Shown here: piece after piece, positions 22,408 to 30,631 of the stretch
How the letters are laid out: every line of letters begins with the position of its first letter
Position numbering within the stretch: the stretch's first letter is position 1
Source: Ruminococcus sp.
GTDB lineage: Bacteria; Bacillota; Clostridia; Oscillospirales; Acutalibacteraceae
Reading direction: 5' to 3'
NCBI GenBank assembly: GCA_017384945.1
Contig: JAFNSO010000025.1
Coordinates: 1 to 56,324, forward strand
Length of the DNA: 56,324 bases
Notes under the pieces: model-generated
The model's input: only the letters and a program-made list of their open reading frames with translations
Databases searched by the model: none
Told to the model about the DNA's origin: nothing
Translations under genes and position numbers: made by a program

Positions 22408-23676
22408 ATGAAAAAGTCAGGTAAAATCTTAAGTCTCGTTCTTTGCGCGCTTATCGCTGTAAGCTCATTGAGCTTCGGCGCGGCGGCTAAGAAGAGCAAG
22501 AAGTTTGTAAAATCAATCTCGGTTACAAAGAAAGCCACCATCACCCTCGCCGAGGGTCAGTCTACCGCCGTTAAGTACTACACCGTAAAGGTCAAGGTCA
22601 GCGGAAAGGCTTCCAAGGCGTTCACCGCCAAGTCCTCCAAGAAGACTGTCGCCTCCGTACTTGTAGCGGGCAACAAAATCATCGTAACCGCCAAAAAGAC
22701 AGGCAAAACCACAATCACTGTCACAACAAAGGCTAAGAGCAAGAAGGGCAAGAAGCTCTCCGCTAAGCTCAAACTTTCTGTAAAGAAAGGCAAGATGTCA
22801 AGCATAAGCATTGAGCCCACTCAGCCCGCGACAGAAGCTCCGACTCAGGCACCCACAACTCCCGAGGCTACTCAGCCCGCAACGGAAGCCCCGACTCAGG
22901 CTCCCACAACTCCCGAGGCTACTCAGCCCGCGACAGAGGCTCCGACTCAGGCTCCCGCAAGAGAGATAACTCTCACAACCACAACCGAAAAGACAACCCG
23001 CAAGGCTTCCTCGGGCAAGAACGACCAGGGCGAAGAGACTGTTGTTGACCAGGAGGTCACAAGAGCTCACAGCGTATTCAGCGACACACCCGCCAATGTT
23101 GACGAGCTCAAGCCGCTTCACAAGGCGGACGAAATGCTCAAGTCCTCAGCCGACATCACAGACACAAACGCTAACGGCCGCTTCGAGGTTGTTGCTCTCT
23201 ACTTCGCCGCGCTCAGAGCGTTCGACCCCAAGAACCCCGACGTAACCTACGATATGATGGAGGAGCTGTGCGAGTCCCCGACAACAAAGATTCTCAACGG
23301 AAAGGGAACCGACTCCTTCAACAATTTCAGCCGCAACGCTATGAAGGACAACCTCAGCAAGAGCTACAAGTACAAGTATATGGGCAACGCTTACTTTGAC
23401 GGCGCGACACCCGACAACGGCTATACACCGAGCGAGCCCCTCACCGTAACCCTTGAGGACTACGTATACGCCGAGCAGCACTCAAACGACTATCAGACAG
23501 ACATTTACAAAATCACATCCTTCTTCCCCGGCGCCGACAGCGAGCGGATCATTCAGGTATATCAGGATCCGATCGACGGCAAATGGTACATTTTCAGCGA
23601 CAGCTGGATGGGCTTCACAGCCGACATCAAGGCTCCTGCGAACAAGTACATGTACCAGTGGATGAACGAAGGCTGA
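22408..23676 (+). CDS. Secreted protein with Ig-like domain and TQPATEAP repeats
   Basis: 422 residues. Residues 1-27 are a signal peptide (KKSGKILSLVLCALIAVSSLSFGAAA). Residues about 28-130 look like a Lys-rich bacterial Ig-like domain. A Thr/Pro/Glu-rich linker with a 17-residue repeat TQPATEAPTQAPTTPEA (2.7 copies) follows at about 138-183. The C-terminal domain (about 190-422) is not recognised; it is rich in Tyr and Asp and contains DTNANGRF, reminiscent of a calcium-binding loop. No sortase motif is seen. AAAGGAG precedes ATG 22408. Probably a cell-surface or secreted protein; function unknown. Confidence 0.8.
   Translation: MKKSGKILSLVLCALIAVSSLSFGAAAKKSKKFVKSISVTKKATITLAEGQSTAVKYYTVKVKVSGKASKAFTAKSSKKTVASVLVAGNKIIVTAKKTGKTTITVTTKAKSKKGKKLSAKLKLSVKKGKMSSISIEPTQPATEAPTQAPTTPEATQPATEAPTQAPTTPEATQPATEAPTQAPAREITLTTTTEKTTRKASSGKNDQGEETVVDQEVTRAHSVFSDTPANVDELKPLHKADEMLKSSADITDTNANGRFEVVALYFAALRAFDPKNPDVTYDMMEELCESPTTKILNGKGTDSFNNFSRNAMKDNLSKSYKYKYMGNAYFDGATPDNGYTPSEPLTVTLEDYVYAEQHSNDYQTDIYKITSFFPGADSERIIQVYQDPIDGKWYIFSDSWMGFTADIKAPANKYMYQWMNEG
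22819..22956 (+). repeat. 51-bp tandem repeat coding for the TQPATEAP linker
   Basis: Units at 22819-22869 and 22870-22920 and a partial unit to 22956, over 90% alike by eye. In-frame, so copy number changes would lengthen or shorten the linker without a frameshift. Confidence 0.85.
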
Positions 23677-23709
23677 TAATCTCAGTTTAAAAAACAAATA
23701 ATTAAAAAC

Positions 23710-23761
23710 GGTCGGGCAGAAAAGTTCACTTACGAACCTTTCTGCCCGACCTGTTTTTTTT
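23710..23761 (+). terminator. Bidirectional terminator
   Basis: GGTCGGGCAGAAA (23710-23722) pairs with TTTCTGCCCGACC (23739-23751), with an inner GTTC/GAAC pair; TGTTTTTTTT follows on the plus strand and GTTTTTAATT on the minus. It serves the secreted protein and the rubredoxin gene. Confidence 0.9.
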
Positions 23762-23768
23762 GATTTCA

Positions 23769-23927
23769 TTAACCCTCGGCTGAGAAGCTGTCCTTACCTA
23801 CTCCGCAGAGAGGACACTCAAAATCGTCGGGTAAATCCTCGAACTTTGTACCGGGAGCGATTCCGTTCTCGGGAGAACCGAGCTCTTCGTCATATTCCCA
23901 GCCGCATACATCGCATACGTATTTCAT
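23769..23927 (-). CDS. Rubredoxin
   Basis: 52 residues with the two CxxC iron-binding knuckles: CDVCGW at 5-10 and CPLCGVGKD at 38-46, and the [17 protein letters not shown] and DLPDDFECP family stretches. It is a one-electron carrier with a single Fe(S-Cys)4 site, used in clostridia for peroxide and oxygen detoxification and other redox steps. It follows ridA by 47 bp on the same strand and may share the ilvA-ridA transcript; AAAGGAG precedes ATG 23927. Confidence 0.97.
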   Translation of the reverse strand: MKYVCDVCGWEYDEELGSPENGIAPGTKFEDLPDDFECPLCGVGKDSFSAEG

Positions 23928-23974
23928 AGTTTTCTCCTTTCGTAATTATTTATTGCAAAGCAATTGGTTTCAAA

Positions 23975-24346
23975 TTATACCTCGGCAATAACCTCGACCT
24001 CTACCAGAACATTCTTGGGCAGGGTCTTTACCGCTACGCAGGAACGCGCGGGCTTTGAGGAAAAATACTTGCCGTAGACCTCGTTGAACGCGCCGAAGTC
24101 GTTTATATCCGCAAGGAAGCAGACAGTCTTTACAGCCTTATCGAGCGACGAGCCCGTCGCCTCGAGCACATTCTTGAGGTTTGTGCAGACCTGCTCCGTC
24201 TGAGCTTCAATTGTCTGAGCCTCGACGCTTCCGCTTGCGGGGTTTATCGCTATCTGACCCGATGTGAAAACAAGTCCGTTTGCTACTACAGCCTGACTGT
24301 AGGGACCGATTGCGTCGGGAGCGTTTTTAGTATAGATTTTTTCCAT
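23975..24346 (-). CDS. ridA: RidA family enamine/imine deaminase
   Basis: 123 residues of the RidA (YjgF/UK114) family. Conserved features include AIGPYSQAV near 11-19, GQIAINP near 31, and the substrate-binding arginine in KPARSCVAV near 104. RidA hydrolyses reactive enamines such as 2-aminoacrylate released by PLP-dependent threonine/serine dehydratases. Its gene lies 18 bp downstream of the threonine deaminase gene, which makes exactly that intermediate, so the two form a make-and-clear pair. Confidence 0.96.
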   Translation of the reverse strand: MEKIYTKNAPDAIGPYSQAVVANGLVFTSGQIAINPASGSVEAQTIEAQTEQVCTNLKNVLEATGSSLDKAVKTVCFLADINDFGAFNEVYGKYFSSKPARSCVAVKTLPKNVLVEVEVIAEV

Positions 24347-24364
24347 GTTAATTACCTCTTTCTG

Positions 24365-25555
24365 TTAAACTAATCTGAAGCCCGCTTTTTTGAGAGCCTT
24401 TGAGATTTCCTTTACGTGGTCAAAGTTTCTTGTCTCGAGCACGATTCTGAGAATACAGTCCGTAATCTCGCCCTCGCTCGCCCTCTCGTGGTGGATGCTT
24501 ATAACATTCGCGCCGTGGTTCGCGATGATCTCGGAAACACCGAGAAGCTGTCCGGGCTTATCGTCAAGCTGAATACAAAGCGTCTGCTGACGACCCGAGG
24601 AAATCAGCCCGCGCTTGATTACACGGTTGAGGATCGTAACGTCGATGTTGCCGCCCGACACGATACAGACGACCTTCTTGCCCTTTACGGGGAGCTTTCC
24701 CGCAAGAACCGCAGCCAGCGGAGCCGCGCCCGCGCCCTCGGCGACCATCTTCTGCTTTTCAATCAGTGCCAGTATTGCGGCTGAGATCTCGTCCTCTGAA
24801 ACCGTAACGATATCGTCAACGTACTTCTGAACGTACTCAAAGGTGAGCTTGCCGGGCTCCTTTACCTGAATACCGTCGGCTATTGTGCTTACCCTTTTGA
24901 GCGTTTTTATTTTGCCCTCCTTGATCGACTCGTACATTGAGGGAGCGCCCTCAGCCTGTACGCCGTAGACCTTGACCTCGGGGTTGAGGCTCTTTATCGC
25001 GCAGGCGACTCCCGAAATAAGTCCGCCGCCGCCGATCGCGACAACAACCGCGTCGACGTCGTTCATCTCGTTCATTATTTCAAGACCTATTGTTCCCTGA
25101 CCCGCGATTACATTCTCGTCGTCAAAGGGGTGGATGAATGTATAATTATGCTCGTCGCGCAGTCTGCAAGCCTCGTTGTAGGCGTCGTCGTACACACCCT
25201 TTACCATACAAACCTCGGCTCCGAAGCCCTTGGTAGCCTCTACCTTTGAGATAGGAGCGCCGTCGGGCAGGCAAATCAGCGATTTGATACCGTACTTTGT
25301 CGCGGCAAGAGCAACGCCCTGAGCGTGGTTGCCCGCGGAGCACGCGATTACTCCCCTCGCCTTTTCCTCCTCGGAAAGCTGAGAAATCTTGTAGCCCGAG
25401 CCTCTGAGCTTGAACGAGCCCGTGAGCTGCAAGCACTCGGGCTTGAGGTAAAGCTCGCAGTCGGTCTCGATCGCGGAAGCCCTGACTATGGTTGTCGGGT
25501 GGATAACGTCCTTTAAAACCTTGGACGCGTGATAGATTTTGTCCAGTGTCAACAT
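24365..25555 (-). CDS. ilvA: Threonine ammonia-lyase with C-terminal ACT domain
   Basis: 396 residues. Fold-type II PLP enzyme: the Schiff-base lysine is in TGSFKLRGSG near 48, the glycine-rich phosphate loop in AIGGGGLISG near 180, and an SGGNID motif near 307. The C-terminal 75 residues (from QLDDKPGQL) form one ACT-like domain, as in the shorter, biodegradative-like group rather than the two-domain IlvA of E. coli. It makes 2-oxobutanoate and ammonia from threonine. Start: the promoter -10 at 25587-25582 puts the transcript start at about ATG 25573, so ATG 25555, six codons in, is preferred. Confidence 0.92.
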   Translation of the reverse strand: MLTLDKIYHASKVLKDVIHPTTIVRASAIETDCELYLKPECLQLTGSFKLRGSGYKISQLSEEEKARGVIACSAGNHAQGVALAATKYGIKSLICLPDGAPISKVEATKGFGAEVCMVKGVYDDAYNEACRLRDEHNYTFIHPFDDENVIAGQGTIGLEIMNEMNDVDAVVVAIGGGGLISGVACAIKSLNPEVKVYGVQAEGAPSMYESIKEGKIKTLKRVSTIADGIQVKEPGKLTFEYVQKYVDDIVTVSEDEISAAILALIEKQKMVAEGAGAAPLAAVLAGKLPVKGKKVVCIVSGGNIDVTILNRVIKRGLISSGRQQTLCIQLDDKPGQLLGVSEIIANHGANVISIHHERASEGEITDCILRIVLETRNFDHVKEISKALKKAGFRLV

Positions 25556-25581
25556 ATTATCATCTTCTTTCATACCCTAAT

Positions 25582-25610
25582 ATAATAGTACAAATAGCCA
25601 AATAAATCAA
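25582..25610 (-). promoter_or_regulatory. Promoter of the ilvA-ridA operon
   Basis: On the minus strand TTGATT (25610-25605), 17 bp, TATTAT (25587-25582). Transcription is expected to start near 25575. Confidence 0.6.
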
Positions 25611-25673
25611 GATTTTTTTCATTACGGGTGGAAGTTCGGGTCAAAATATGATAAAATATTACGGGTGAACAAT

Positions 25674-26819
25674 ATGAATGTAAACAAAAAATGCCCCCAT
25701 TACAAGAAATGCGGAGGCTGTCAGATACATAATCTCGACTATCCCGACCAGCTCGAGTTCAAAATGAGAAAGGTCGTGCGGCTTCTCGGAAGGCTGCACA
25801 GGGTCGAGAACATAATCGGAATGGAAAACCCCTACCACTACCGCAACAAGGTGCAGGCGGCGTTCGGACGTGATAAACAGAACAGAATAATCTCAGGCGT
25901 TTATCAAAGCTCGACCCACAGGATTGTACCCGTGGACTCTTGCCTGATCGAGGACGAAAAGGCTGACGAAATAATCGTTACGATCCGAAAGCTGCTGAAG
26001 AGCTTTAAGCTGAAAACCTTTGACGACAACAGGCTCACAGGCTTTCTCAGGCACGTGCTCGTTAAGCGCGGCTTTTCGAGCGGTGAGATAATGGTCGTGC
26101 TCGTGACGGGCAGCGAGGAGTTCAAAAGCAGAAGAAGCTTTGTAAACGCGCTTCTTTCAAAACATCCCGAGATAACGACGATCGTGCAGAACATCAACAA
26201 CAAACGCACAAGCCTTGTCCTCGGCGACAAAAGCATAGTACTCTACGGCGACGGCACAATAAAGGAACAGCTCTGCGGCTTCACGTTCACGATCTCGCCG
26301 AAGTCGTTCTATCAAATCAATCCGATTCAGACCGAGATTCTTTACAACAAGGCGATGGAGTTCGCCGAAATCAAAAAGACCGACATCGTGATAGACGCGT
26401 ACTGCGGAACAGGCACGATCGGAATAATCGCGAGCAGGCACGCCGGACAGGTGATCGGCGTGGAGCTCAACCGAGACGCTGTGCGCGACGCGAAAAAGAA
26501 TGCGCGTATAAACGACGTTAAAAACATAGACTTTGTATGCGAGGACGCGGGCAGGTATATGGTAGGGCTCGCCGAGGAAGGACTTTCAGCCGACGTAGTT
26601 ATAATGGACCCGCCGAGAGCGGGAAGCGACCTCAATTTTCTCAGGTCGCTTATAAAGCTGAGCCCGAGAAAGGTAGTATACGTATCGTGTAACCCCGAAA
26701 CGCTCAGACGAGACCTTATATTTCTTTCAAAGAATAAATACAAGGTAAGAAAAATCCAACCCGTCGATATGTTCCCGCACACGGAGCACGTCGAAACGGT
26801 TGTACTGCTGACTAAATAA
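25674..26819 (+). CDS. rlmD: RlmD/TrmA-family uracil-5 RNA methyltransferase
   Basis: 381 residues. An N-terminal iron-sulfur motif CPHYKKCGGCQ (about 7-17) is followed by the central domain and a Rossmann methyltransferase domain from about 230, with SAM motif DAYCGTGTIG near 241, DPPRAG near 309, and the catalytic Cys in VYVSCNPETL near 335. It methylates C5 of uracil in 23S rRNA or tRNA. The N-terminal TRAM RNA-binding domain of longer members is missing. ATG 25674 is preferred over GTG 25665 because GGGTG lies at the right distance upstream. Confidence 0.92.
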   Translation: MNVNKKCPHYKKCGGCQIHNLDYPDQLEFKMRKVVRLLGRLHRVENIIGMENPYHYRNKVQAAFGRDKQNRIISGVYQSSTHRIVPVDSCLIEDEKADEIIVTIRKLLKSFKLKTFDDNRLTGFLRHVLVKRGFSSGEIMVVLVTGSEEFKSRRSFVNALLSKHPEITTIVQNINNKRTSLVLGDKSIVLYGDGTIKEQLCGFTFTISPKSFYQINPIQTEILYNKAMEFAEIKKTDIVIDAYCGTGTIGIIASRHAGQVIGVELNRDAVRDAKKNARINDVKNIDFVCEDAGRYMVGLAEEGLSADVVIMDPPRAGSDLNFLRSLIKLSPRKVVYVSCNPETLRRDLIFLSKNKYKVRKIQPVDMFPHTEHVETVVLLTK

Positions 26820-26829
26820 GGAGACTGAT

Positions 26830-27228
26830 ATGGCAAATTTTAAAAGCGTCGAGGACGCGAGGGAATATTTTAACAATGACCGCTACGCGGCTATGAGCGG
26901 AGTGTACATTGAGGAGCTCGGCGAGGGCTTTTCAAGATGCTCTATGAAAATCACCGACACACACATCAACGCGGCGGGCGGAGTTATGGGAGGAGCCATA
27001 TTCACGCTCGCCGATCTGGCTCTCTCGGCTGCGGCGAACAACGTACATATGCCCACTGTAGCCCAGCAGGTGAGCTGCAGCTTTCTGAGTACGGTTAAAG
27101 GCGACACACTCTTTGCCGAGGCTAAGTGTAAAAAAGACGGCAGAACGACCTGCGTATACACCATAGAAGTAAAGGACAACACAGGCAGAGACATAGCCTA
27201 CCTCGTCGGGACGGGATATAAACTATAG
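26830..27228 (+). CDS. PaaI-type hotdog thioesterase
   Basis: 132 residues with a hotdog fold. The N-terminal helix ends near 20; the active-site region INAAGGVMGGAIFTLADLALSAAAN (about 46-70) matches the PaaI family, in which a Gly-rich loop and an acidic residue act on acyl-CoA. It is related to proteins that hydrolyse phenylacetyl- or hydroxybenzoyl-CoA, but the actual acyl group is unknown. It lies 10 bp after rlmD with AAGGAG upstream, so the two are probably one operon. Confidence 0.88.
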   Translation: MANFKSVEDAREYFNNDRYAAMSGVYIEELGEGFSRCSMKITDTHINAAGGVMGGAIFTLADLALSAAANNVHMPTVAQQVSCSFLSTVKGDTLFAEAKCKKDGRTTCVYTIEVKDNTGRDIAYLVGTGYKL

Positions 27229-27239
27229 AAGTTAAGCGC

Positions 27240-27282
27240 AAAAAAACGGACAGATGATTTGCTCATCTGTCCGTAAATTTTT
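27240..27282 (+). terminator. Bidirectional terminator between thioesterase and ispH-rpsA
   Basis: CGGACAGATGA (27247-27257) pairs with TCATCTGTCCG (27263-27273); AAAAAA upstream and AAATTTTT downstream give T-rich tails on both strands. Confidence 0.85.
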
Positions 27283-27288
27283 GCGATA

Positions 27289-29328
27289 TTACTCAGCCGC
27301 AGGGGTCTCGGTTGAAGCAACAACCTCTTCCTCAACGGGAGCTACCTCTTCCTCAACAACGGGAGCGGGAGCCTCAGCCTTGGGAGCCTCTGACTCGGGA
27401 AGGAGAGCGCGGATTGAAAGGCTGACTCTCTTCTTATCGAAGTCGATAGCGATGATCTTTGCCTTAACTGTCTCGCCTACTGTGAGGATATCCTCGGGCT
27501 TGTCGATTCTCTTGTTCGCAATCTGAGAAATATGGATAAGTCCGTCGATTCCGGGGATCACGTTAGCGAACGCGCCGAAGGTTGTGATACCGACGATCGT
27601 AGCGTCAACAACTGTGTCAACGGGGAAGTCACGGCGAAGGATTTCCCACGGATTAGCGTCGGGATCCTTGTAGCCGAGGGAGATCTTCTTTGTCTCCTCG
27701 TTGATATCCTTGATGTAAACGTCGACCTCGTCGCCGATGTTAACAACCTCTGAGGGGTTCTTGATGTGAGTCCATGAGAGCTCGGAAATATGGATCATTC
27801 CGAATACTCCGCCCAAATCAACAAACGCGCCGTAGCTTGTGATTGACTTTACAACGCCCTTGTAGTGCTTGCCGACCTCGCAGGTCTCCCAGAATGTAGC
27901 TCTCTGAGCCGCTCTCTGCTCGCGGAGTACCGCGCGGATAGAGCCGACGATTCTTCTCATTCTGCCCTTCTGCGAAGCCTCGAGAAGCTTGAACTGTACT
28001 TCCTTGCCAACCAGATCGTCAAGGCTCTCGTCTCTCGAAGCTGTAGCCTGTGACGCGGGGATAAATACACGGTTGTCGTTATAGATAACGATTACGCCGC
28101 CCTTGACAACGCTGGCGACCTTGCCTGTGAGCACGGTCTGGCCTTCGGCGAGCTGCTGAAGCTCTTCCCAGCCCTTCTGAGCGTCGACTCTGCGCTTCGA
28201 GAGCATAATAGTACCCTCGACGTCGTTAGTTTTCATAATAAGAAGCTCAACCTCGTCGCCAACCTTGACAACGTCCTCAGGCTTTGCTGTCGGATCGTTT
28301 GAAAGCTCGTCAGCGGGAATAAAGCCCGACTGCTTTCTGCCGACATCAACAATAACTTCGTTCGGAGCTATGCTTACGACTACGCCTTTTACCCTCTCGT
28401 TAGTATTTAGATTTTTCAGCGATTCCTCTAACATCGCCTCAAAAGATTCAGTCTCGTTGACTGTTTCGCTGGATTTGATTTCTTCACTCATTGTATCCAG
28501 TACCTCCTTTATAATCCTCGCAGGTGTAGAAGCACCTGCAGTTACACCGATAGAACGCGATTTACTAACGAGATCTTTATCAAGCTCTTTAGCCGTTTCA
28601 ATAAGATATGTTTCGGGACACCTCGACTTGCAAATATCGAAAAGCTTCGCGGTATTTGAGCTGTGGCGGTCGCCGATAACTATCATCAAATCAGAATTGC
28701 CTGAAATTAAATCTGCTTCCTCTTGGCGTTCTGATGTAGCCTTACATATTGTATCAAAAATTTTCGCATTTGTATAGACCTTTTTTGCAGTTTTTAAACA
28801 TTTTTTCCATTCTTTTTGCGAAAAAGTTGTCTGAGCGACGATATACACGGGATTATTTTTCTCTATTGGAATATTAGAGGTCAACTCGAGCAGTTCTTCG
28901 TTGTTGTTAAAAGTATAACAAGCACCTGAGCAGTGCCCGACTATGCCCCGGATCTCGGGGTGATTTTTATTTCCCGCTATCAGAACGGGGATATTTTCGC
29001 TGCCTGCCTCTTGTACAAGCTTATGGATTTTCTTTACGAACGGACAGGTCGCGTCGACGCATTTAAGCCCCGACTCGCTGATTATTTCCATAACAGACAT
29101 CGGAACTCCGTGAGAACGTATAACGATCGTCGTGTCCTTTGGGCAGTCCTCTACCCTGTCGACCGCCGTACAGCCTCTTTCCTCGAGCTCGCGCACCATT
29201 TCCATATTGTGAATTATCGGACCGAGCGTACAGACCTTATCCCCCTTGTCGAGCAGGTCGTACACAATGTCCACCGCGCGGTTGACCCCGAAGCAGAAGC
29301 CCGCGGTTTTAGCTACGTTTATACTCAT
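27289..29328 (-). CDS. ispH: IspH - ribosomal protein S1 fusion
   Basis: 679 residues. Residues 1-280 are 4-hydroxy-3-methylbut-2-enyl diphosphate reductase, last step of the MEP isoprenoid route: [4Fe-4S] cysteines at C12 (GFCFGV), in DATCPFV near 96 and in DTICKATSERQ near 192. From about 310 follow four S1 RNA-binding repeats (VKGVVVSIAPNEVIVDVG; TVLTGKVASVVKGGVIV; YKGVVKSITSYGAFVDLG; VDATIVGITTFGAFANV), then an acidic Ala/Glu tail. Such fusions are known in Clostridia. It overlaps plsC by 20 bp and ends at a bidirectional terminator. Confidence 0.97.
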   Translation of the reverse strand: MSINVAKTAGFCFGVNRAVDIVYDLLDKGDKVCTLGPIIHNMEMVRELEERGCTAVDRVEDCPKDTTIVIRSHGVPMSVMEIISESGLKCVDATCPFVKKIHKLVQEAGSENIPVLIAGNKNHPEIRGIVGHCSGACYTFNNNEELLELTSNIPIEKNNPVYIVAQTTFSQKEWKKCLKTAKKVYTNAKIFDTICKATSERQEEADLISGNSDLMIVIGDRHSSNTAKLFDICKSRCPETYLIETAKELDKDLVSKSRSIGVTAGASTPARIIKEVLDTMSEEIKSSETVNETESFEAMLEESLKNLNTNERVKGVVVSIAPNEVIVDVGRKQSGFIPADELSNDPTAKPEDVVKVGDEVELLIMKTNDVEGTIMLSKRRVDAQKGWEELQQLAEGQTVLTGKVASVVKGGVIVIYNDNRVFIPASQATASRDESLDDLVGKEVQFKLLEASQKGRMRRIVGSIRAVLREQRAAQRATFWETCEVGKHYKGVVKSITSYGAFVDLGGVFGMIHISELSWTHIKNPSEVVNIGDEVDVYIKDINEETKKISLGYKDPDANPWEILRRDFPVDTVVDATIVGITTFGAFANVIPGIDGLIHISQIANKRIDKPEDILTVGETVKAKIIAIDFDKKRVSLSIRALLPESEAPKAEAPAPVVEEEVAPVEEEVVASTETPAAE

Positions 29329-29935
29329 TTAAGTCGTGCTCTCTCATTTCCTTGATTTTTCCCATTATCATATTGCTCGCGTTTTTAAGCGCGCGTCTGT
29401 CGGCTGACTGCAAGCCGAGCTCCTCTACGGTGATCGGGTCGGAGAAGTGTATAATTCTTTTACCGAATTTTTTACCGCCGAGGTTAGTGATACACGCGGG
29501 AACAACGGGAACTCCCGTCTGCTGGGCTATGAGCGCGCAGCCGCTTCTGGGACGCATAAGCTCGCCTGTCTTTGAGCGACCGCCCTCGATGAATATTCCC
29601 ATAAGATTGCCCTCACAGATAATATCCTCGCCGTTTTTGATAGCCTTTCCGTCGCCCGCTCCGCGCTTTACGGGGAAGGCTCCGAGGTGTCTTATGATAA
29701 AGGCGAAGAATTTGTTTTTGAACAGCTCGTCCTTCGCCATAAAGTTAAGTCTGCGCTTCTGACCGAGTCCGAGCAGAACGGGGTCGGAGAACGAAAGGTG
29801 ATTGCAGGCGATTATATAGCCCTTACCGTCGTTGGGGATATTTGACTTATTTATAACCTTGTAACGGTAAATCAACTTAAAGATCGGAGTGCACACAGCC
29901 CTGCCGAAAGAGTAGAATGCCTTTGATTGTGCCAT
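29309..29935 (-). CDS. plsC: 1-acyl-glycerol-3-phosphate acyltransferase (PlsC family)
   Basis: 208 residues. The acyltransferase motif I NHLSFSDP (H and D catalytic) is near 45-52, motif III EGGRSKTG near 115-122 (EGxRS), and motif IV VPVVPACI near 140. It adds an acyl chain to lysophosphatidic acid in membrane lipid synthesis, working at the membrane inner face. It lies 3 bp after cmk and overlaps the start of ispH-rpsA, the standard cmk-plsC-ispH order of Clostridia. Confidence 0.93.
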   Translation of the reverse strand: MAQSKAFYSFGRAVCTPIFKLIYRYKVINKSNIPNDGKGYIIACNHLSFSDPVLLGLGQKRRLNFMAKDELFKNKFFAFIIRHLGAFPVKRGAGDGKAIKNGEDIICEGNLMGIFIEGGRSKTGELMRPRSGCALIAQQTGVPVVPACITNLGGKKFGKRIIHFSDPITVEELGLQSADRRALKNASNMIMGKIKEMREHDLNEYKRS

Positions 29936-29938
29936 AGC

Positions 29939-30607
29939 TTACGTTCTCTCCTTGATAATGCTGACGATAAGGTCGATACTGCCCTGCAAGTCAACCTCGG
30001 TTGTGTCGGCAAGAACAGCGTCGTCCGCCTGCTTGAGCGGGGCAATCGCGCGGTGGGAGTCGTTGTAGTCGCGCTCCTTAACGTCCGCGAGGATATCCTC
30101 GTACTTAACGTCCATTCCCTTTTCAACGAGCTCCTTGTAGCGTCTTTCGGCTCTTGCCTCGGGCGCGGCTGTGAGGAAAATCTTTACGTCCGCGTCGGGA
30201 AGAACAACTGTGCCGATGTCTCTGCCGTCGAGGATCACGTTGCCCTTCTTAGCCATATCCCTCTGCAAATCGAGAAGATAAGCCCTGACCGCGGGGATCG
30301 CGGAGATTTTTGAAGCCATCATCGACGCCTCGGGCGTACGGATCAAGCCCGATACATCCTCGCCGTCGAGAAGAACTACCTGCTCTCCCTTGTCGTTAAA
30401 GGTGAGCTCAACCTTGATGGAAGCGAGCATTTTCTCAACCTCTTTACCCTCCACGGGCTCAACTCCTCTGCGTGAGGCCGCGAGTCCAACCGTTCGGTAA
30501 AGAGCGCCCGTGTCGATATAAATGAAGCCGAGCTGCTTAGCGGCTGCCTTTGAAATTGTGCTTTTGCCCGCTCCCGCGGGTCCGTCGATTGCTATTGCTA
30601 CTGACAT
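29939..30607 (-). CDS. cmk: Cytidylate kinase
   Basis: 222 residues with P-loop GPAGAGKSTISK at 9-20, the DTGALYRTVGL segment near 32, the nucleotide-binding IRTPEASMMASKISAIPAVR region, and GRDIGTVVLPDADVKIFL near 127. It phosphorylates CMP and dCMP to the diphosphates. Length matches the bacterial type I family. It follows the flavoprotein gene after 24 bp with AAGGAG before ATG 30607. Confidence 0.96.
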   Translation of the reverse strand: MSVAIAIDGPAGAGKSTISKAAAKQLGFIYIDTGALYRTVGLAASRRGVEPVEGKEVEKMLASIKVELTFNDKGEQVVLLDGEDVSGLIRTPEASMMASKISAIPAVRAYLLDLQRDMAKKGNVILDGRDIGTVVLPDADVKIFLTAAPEARAERRYKELVEKGMDVKYEDILADVKERDYNDSHRAIAPLKQADDAVLADTTEVDLQGSIDLIVSIIKERT

Positions 30608-30631
30608 TTTTATTCTCCTTTAGAATTATAT

